From NCBI GenBank assembly GCA_032000125.1, contig DAMALH010000004.1, positions 91,836 through 155,835 of the forward strand: a stretch of DNA of 64,000 bases. Direction: 5' to 3'. The stretch is from Dryocola sp032000125. Its GTDB lineage: Bacteria > Pseudomonadota > Gammaproteobacteria > Enterobacterales > Enterobacteriaceae. Below the pieces are notes generated by a model, which was not told where the DNA came from, did not search any database, and saw nothing but the letters and a program-made list of their open reading frames with translations. This document shows, one piece after another, positions 60,433 through 64,000 of the stretch. How positions within the stretch are numbered: position 1 is the stretch's first letter; every line of letters starts with the position of its first letter. The position numbers and the translations under genes are program-made.

Positions 60433-61080
60433 ATGCACTCATCGACAAACCCGGCGATGGAGCTTCATCCAACGCCTAACGATATTATCGCGCGCATTGG
60501 CAGCCTGACTCGCATGCTGCGCGACAGCCTGCGCGAGCTCGGTCTGGATCAGGCGATTGCCGAAGCGGCGGAAGCGATTCCTGACGCCCGCGACCGCCTG
60601 GATTACGTGGTTCAGATGACCGCTCAGGCCGCCGAGCGCGCGCTGAACTGCGTTGAGCTTTCTCAGCCGCACCAGAACAAGCTGGAGTCCGGCGCGAAAG
60701 CATTAACCGGGCGCTGGGATGCCTGGTTCGAAAATCCTATCGAGCTGAGCGATGCGAAAGAGCTGGTGACCGATACCCGTAATTACCTTTCGGGCGTGCC
60801 GGAACACACAAGCTTTACCAACGCGCAGCTGCTGGAAATTATGATGGCGCAGGACTTCCAGGATCTCACCGGCCAGGTTATCAAGCGCATGATGGACGTC
60901 ATTCAGGAAATTGAGCGCCAGCTACTGATGGTGCTGCTGGAGAATATGCCCGAGCCGGATGCGCGCGCTAAACGCGTCAACGAAAGCCTGCTCAACGGCC
61001 CGCAAATGGATGCTACCGCCGCAGGCGTGGTCGCAAGCCAGGACCAGGTTGATGATTTGCTGGACAGCTTAGGGTTTTAG
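60433..61080 (+). CDS. cheZ: CheZ, CheY-phosphate phosphatase
   Basis: A 215-residue protein (E. coli 214) with a long helical hairpin containing the catalytic Gln in MMAQDFQDLTGQVIKRMMD and a C-terminal CheY-binding helix, VVASQDQVDDLLDSLGF. The first residues differ from E. coli. ATG at 60433 follows AAGGAGG. It ends the tar-tap-cheRBYZ operon. Confidence 0.97.
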   Translation: MHSSTNPAMELHPTPNDIIARIGSLTRMLRDSLRELGLDQAIAEAAEAIPDARDRLDYVVQMTAQAAERALNCVELSQPHQNKLESGAKALTGRWDAWFENPIELSDAKELVTDTRNYLSGVPEHTSFTNAQLLEIMMAQDFQDLTGQVIKRMMDVIQEIERQLLMVLLENMPEPDARAKRVNESLLNGPQMDATAAGVVASQDQVDDLLDSLGF

Positions 61081-61085
61081 TTTTA

Positions 61086-61114
61086 AACGCCTTCGCCCAT
61101 AAGGGGAAGGCGTT
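61086..61114 (+). terminator. Hairpin after cheZ
   Basis: AACGCCTTC and GAAGGCGTT pair over nine bases around an 11-nt loop, followed by ATTTAC. A likely end of the che operon, although the T tract is weak. Confidence 0.65.
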
Positions 61115-61297
61115 ATTTACTACGCAACGGTTAATTTCGCTGATAATACGTTAATTACTTCCGCCATTAAAAACGCTGAGCGTCTTCATCTGCGGCCGCC
61201 TGTTCAGATGTGCTCCGTTCTCCGGGGATACCTGAGAGGTGAGAGTGGACGCTTCATAAATTAAAAAAAATAATAATTATTGCGCACCACATATTTC

Positions 61298-61477
61298 TTA
61301 GTACTTAAGCGCCCGGCAAACGAAAGATCTAAATCCCCAAAAAGTGAAGATTACCAGAGTGATATCAGCCAGGTTTGCGCCTTTGTTCATGAAGGCTGGG
61401 GTCGAAAAGCTGGAAATTAAAATGGTTGCTGACAATGCTGCAATATTAGCAATGGCTATTTTGAAGTTATTTTTCAT
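61298..61477 (-). CDS. Putative 59-residue small membrane protein between cheZ and flhB
   Basis: An open frame on the minus strand from ATG at 61477 to TAA at 61298. The protein begins MKNNFKIAIANIAALSATIL and contains two hydrophobic stretches, about 7-24 and 38-49, joined by a polar turn (PAFMNKGANLAD), and ends in the basic CRALKY. An AGGGG ribosome site lies seven bases before the ATG, with a good AT-rich region upstream. I recognise no family. E. coli has no gene in this gap. The length is just under common gene-calling limits. The coding evidence is the ribosome site plus the membrane-protein-like composition. Confidence 0.6.
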   Translation of the reverse strand: MKNNFKIAIANIAALSATILISSFSTPAFMNKGANLADITLVIFTFWGFRSFVCRALKY

Positions 61478-61885
61478 TAAATCCCCTGCTGGCTGAGTGA
61501 AATATATTTACCCTATGTCGAACTCTATGGTTTTATTTTGAGAAAAGCAACGGCAATCTCTATTAATGCTTATTGTTATAATTTCACTTTACGTCATTAA
61601 CTATTAATTATGGGGTGAATATTAGTTATATTGTTTATTTGCTGTCTTTATAGAAAATAACTATTGTTCACCGCCATGGCTTATTTAGCCTCGTTATTTT
61701 TTTTAGCAGGTCTGTAATATGTATCGCACATAATTTATAGCGGTGATGAATCCCTGTAGAAGAAAGAGAAAAGGGCAGGCAGGCCAACGCCACAAACAAA
61801 CGCATAAATCCCCCTATTTTCCCCCCATTAGCCCACCCGCGCTCTGGCATGCTGTCGTTGAAATTGCGGCCATGAGACTGATGCG
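61478..61885. promoter_or_regulatory. AT-rich gap and probable FlhDC-dependent promoter region of flhBA
   Basis: About 400 bp of mostly AT-rich DNA. Near its right end, AAACGCATAAATCCCC followed by CTATTTTCCCC (about 61797-61828) resembles the two-part FlhDC box seen before fliA and other class 2 genes. The rest holds nothing recognised; it probably also contains the promoter of the small minus-strand gene. Confidence 0.5.
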
Positions 61886-63037
61886 GTGTCTGAAGAGAGT
61901 AACGAGGACAAAACAGAAGCCCCCACACCCCACCGACTTGAGAAAGCGCGTGAAGATGGGCAGATTCCCCGATCCCGCGAATTAACGTCTTTACTGATGG
62001 TGCTGGCAGGCCTGAGCATCATCTGGATGGGTGGCGAGCCGCTGGCGCGCCAGCTTGCCGCCATGCTGTCCGCCGGGCTGCACTTCGATCACAGCATCAT
62101 TAACGACCCGCGGCTGATTGTGAATCAGATAAGCCTGCTGATTAAGCAGGCCGTCTGGGCGCTGCTGCCGCTGATGGGCGGGCTGGTGATCGTGGCGATA
62201 GCCGCGCCGATGCTGCTTGGCGGCCTGTTGTTTAGCGGTAAATCCATCGCTTTCAAATTCAGCAAGCTTAACCCGCTGCCGGGACTTAAGCGCCTTTTCT
62301 CCGCCCAGGCGGGCTCCGAGCTGCTGAAGGCTTTTCTGAAAGCCACGCTGGTAGGGTCGGTTACCGCCTGGTATTTGTGGCACAACTGGCCGGATATGAT
62401 GCGGCTAATGAGCGAGCCCCCCGTTTCCGCGCTGCGTCACGCGCTGGATATGGTGGCAGCCTGCGGTTTACTGATTGTGATGGGCCTGATCCCAATGGTG
62501 GGATTCGACGTGTTTTTCCAGATTTTCAGCAATCTTAAAAAATTACGCATGAGCCGCCAGGATATCCGCGACGAGTATAAGCAGCAGGAAGGCGACCCGC
62601 ACGTTAAAGGGCGTATCCGCCAGCAGCAGCGCGCCATTGCCCGCCGCCGCATGATGGCCGATGTGCCAAAAGCCGACGTTATCGTCACCAACCCGACGCA
62701 CTATTCGGTGGCGCTTCAGTACGATGAGAAAAAGATGAGCGCGCCAAAAGTGCTGGCTAAAGGTGCCGGCCTCGTTGCGCTGCGCATCCGTGAGATCGGC
62801 AACGAAAACCGTATTCCGGTGCTTGAAGCGCCGCCGCTTGCCCGTGCGCTTTACCGCCACGCTGAAATCGGCCAGCAAATTCCGGGTCAGCTGTACTCCG
62901 CGGTGGCGGAAGTGCTTGCCTGGGTCTGGCAGCTGCGTCGCTGGCGCGTGGCGGGCGGCTTAATCCCGAAAAAACCTGAAAATCTACCGGTGCCAGAGGC
63001 ACTGGACTTTGCGAATGAGAAGGACTCCGATGGCTAA
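61886..63037 (+). CDS. flhB: FlhB, flagellar export switch protein
   Basis: A 383-residue protein (E. coli 382) of the type III export gate. It begins MSEESNEDKTEAPTPHRLEK, has four membrane spans between about 30 and 210, and a cytoplasmic domain with the self-cleaving NPTH sequence in VIVTNPTHYSVALQYD, which switches export from rod/hook to filament substrates. The start is GTG. Its stop overlaps the flhA start by eight bases. Confidence 0.97.
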   Translation: MSEESNEDKTEAPTPHRLEKAREDGQIPRSRELTSLLMVLAGLSIIWMGGEPLARQLAAMLSAGLHFDHSIINDPRLIVNQISLLIKQAVWALLPLMGGLVIVAIAAPMLLGGLLFSGKSIAFKFSKLNPLPGLKRLFSAQAGSELLKAFLKATLVGSVTAWYLWHNWPDMMRLMSEPPVSALRHALDMVAACGLLIVMGLIPMVGFDVFFQIFSNLKKLRMSRQDIRDEYKQQEGDPHVKGRIRQQQRAIARRRMMADVPKADVIVTNPTHYSVALQYDEKKMSAPKVLAKGAGLVALRIREIGNENRIPVLEAPPLARALYRHAEIGQQIPGQLYSAVAEVLAWVWQLRRWRVAGGLIPKKPENLPVPEALDFANEKDSDG

Positions 63038-64000
63038 TCTGCTCGCGACATTGCGTCTGCCTGCCAGCATGAAATCCGGGCAATGGCAAATTCTTGCCGG
63101 ACCGATACTTATCCTGCTGATCCTGTCGATGATGGTGCTGCCGCTGCCCGCGTTTGTGCTTGATTTGCTATTCACGTTTAATATCGCCCTGTCGATCATG
63201 GTGCTGCTGGTGGCGATGTTCACCCAGAAAACGCTGGAGTTCGCCGCGTTCCCGACCGTTCTGCTGTTTACCACGCTGCTGCGCCTGGCGCTGAACGTGG
63301 CTTCAACGCGAATCATCCTGATGGAAGGCCACACCGGCGCGGGCGCGGCGGGACACGTGGTTGAGGCCTTTGGCCACTTCCTGGTAGGCGGTAACTTCGC
63401 CATCGGTATCGTGGTGTTTATTATCCTCGTTATCATCAACTTTATGGTAATTACCAAAGGCGCGGGGCGTATCGCAGAAGTTGGCGCGCGCTTCGTGCTC
63501 GACGGGATGCCGGGCAAGCAGATGGCGATTGACGCGGATCTTAACGCCGGGTTGATTGGCGAAGAAGAAGCAAAAAAACGCCGTTCTGAAGTGACCCAGG
63601 AAGCGGATTTCTACGGCTCGATGGACGGGGCGAGTAAGTTCGTGCGCGGCGATGCCGTCGCGGGGCTGATGATCATGGCGATTAACGTGGTCGGCGGCCT
63701 GCTGGTCGGCGTGCTGCAACATGATATGGCGGTGGGCGCGGCGGCGGAAAGCTATACGCTGTTGACTATCGGCGATGGCCTGGTCGCGCAGATTCCGGCG
63801 CTGGTTATCTCTACCGCGGCGGGCGTTATCGTGACCCGCGTGGCGACCGATCAGGACGTCGGCGAGCAGATGGTCACCCAACTGTTCAACAACCCGCGCG
63901 TGATGCTGCTAAGCGCAGCCGTACTGGGCCTGCTCGGCATGGTGCCTGGCATGCCAAACTTTGTGTTCCTGCTGTTTACGGCCGCGCTGCTGGGGCTGGC
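63030..64000 (+). CDS. flhA: FlhA, flagellar export gate protein, 3' part beyond window
   Basis: The first 323 codons of FlhA (about 692 in E. coli). MANLLATLRLPASMKSGQWQ opens it, followed by several membrane spans and the highly conserved FHIPEP region with LLRLALNVASTRIILMEGH, then FVLDGMPGKQMAIDADLNAG and RRSEVTQEADFYGSMDGASK. These line the proton-driven export gate. The cytoplasmic domain that binds chaperone-substrate complexes such as FliS-flagellin lies past the right edge. The start overlaps the flhB end. Confidence 0.97.
   Translation, partial: MANLLATLRLPASMKSGQWQILAGPILILLILSMMVLPLPAFVLDLLFTFNIALSIMVLLVAMFTQKTLEFAAFPTVLLFTTLLRLALNVASTRIILMEGHTGAGAAGHVVEAFGHFLVGGNFAIGIVVFIILVIINFMVITKGAGRIAEVGARFVLDGMPGKQMAIDADLNAGLIGEEEAKKRRSEVTQEADFYGSMDGASKFVRGDAVAGLMIMAINVVGGLLVGVLQHDMAVGAAAESYTLLTIGDGLVAQIPALVISTAAGVIVTRVATDQDVGEQMVTQLFNNPRVMLLSAAVLGLLGMVPGMPNFVFLLFTAALLGL

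Overview
This window is a chromosomal segment of a motile member of the Enterobacteriaceae related to Escherichia, Salmonella and Enterobacter. Gene content and order follow the E. coli K-12 flagellar regions almost gene for gene: amyA-fliT-fliS-fliD | fliC, then fliA-fliZ-tcyJ-dcyD-tcyL-tcyN-sdiA-yecF-uvrY-uvrC-pgsA-tRNAs-yecA-ftnA-yecR-azuC-yecJ-araFGH-otsBA-uspC-flhDC-motAB-cheAW-tar-tap-cheRBYZ-flhBA. Protein identity to E. coli is high but not complete, and several lineage-specific genes are inserted. The genus cannot be fixed from the sequence alone.

Layout. 1-4.5 kb: end of a YedE transporter gene, the YedD lipoprotein, an inserted cation/proton antiporter and cytoplasmic alpha-amylase. 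4.5-8.6 kb: fliDST and divergent fliC, with clear sigma-28 promoters for each. 8.8-17.6 kb: a six-gene island between fliC and fliA that is absent from E. coli K-12. It encodes a very large GT41/OGT-type glycosyltransferase with an N-terminal methyltransferase-like domain, two PLP aminotransferases of the DegT type, an ATP-grasp protein fused to a HAD domain, an FkbM methyltransferase with an extra N-terminal domain, and a WbqC protein. This is best read as a flagellin glycan synthesis and attachment locus. 17.7-24.8 kb: fliA, fliZ, the cystine/cysteine uptake and desulfhydrase genes, orphan quorum receptor sdiA, and uvrY. 24.8-28.5 kb: uvrC, pgsA, tRNA-Gly/Cys/Leu and a short YecA. 28.5-33 kb: ftnA, yecR, an RpiB-like isomerase, a DHA2 efflux pump, the AzuCR small RNA with its tiny protein, and yecJ. 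33.1-41.6 kb: accessory segment with a dCache chemoreceptor and an AraC-regulated uronate-oligosaccharide locus (DUF2264, MFS importer, GH88 hydrolase, DJ-1-like and cupin proteins). 41.8-48.3 kb: araFGH, otsBA, uspC. 48.3-64 kb: flhDC with recognisable CRP and RcsAB control sites, then motAB-cheAW, tar-tap-cheRBYZ, flhB and the start of flhA.

How it works together: FlhDC, under CRP and Rcs control, turns on class 2 genes including fliA and flhBA. FliA (sigma-28) then reads the fliC, fliD and tar promoters found here. The glycan island sits directly behind fliC and probably decorates flagellin, whose central domain is Thr/Ala-rich. The most notable finds are the flagellin-modification island with its unusual domain fusions, an unannotated 59-residue membrane protein between cheZ and flhB, the dCache receptor with an almost complete amino-acid-binding motif, the YecA lacking its zinc-binding tail, and the azuC promoter overlapped by a CRP site.
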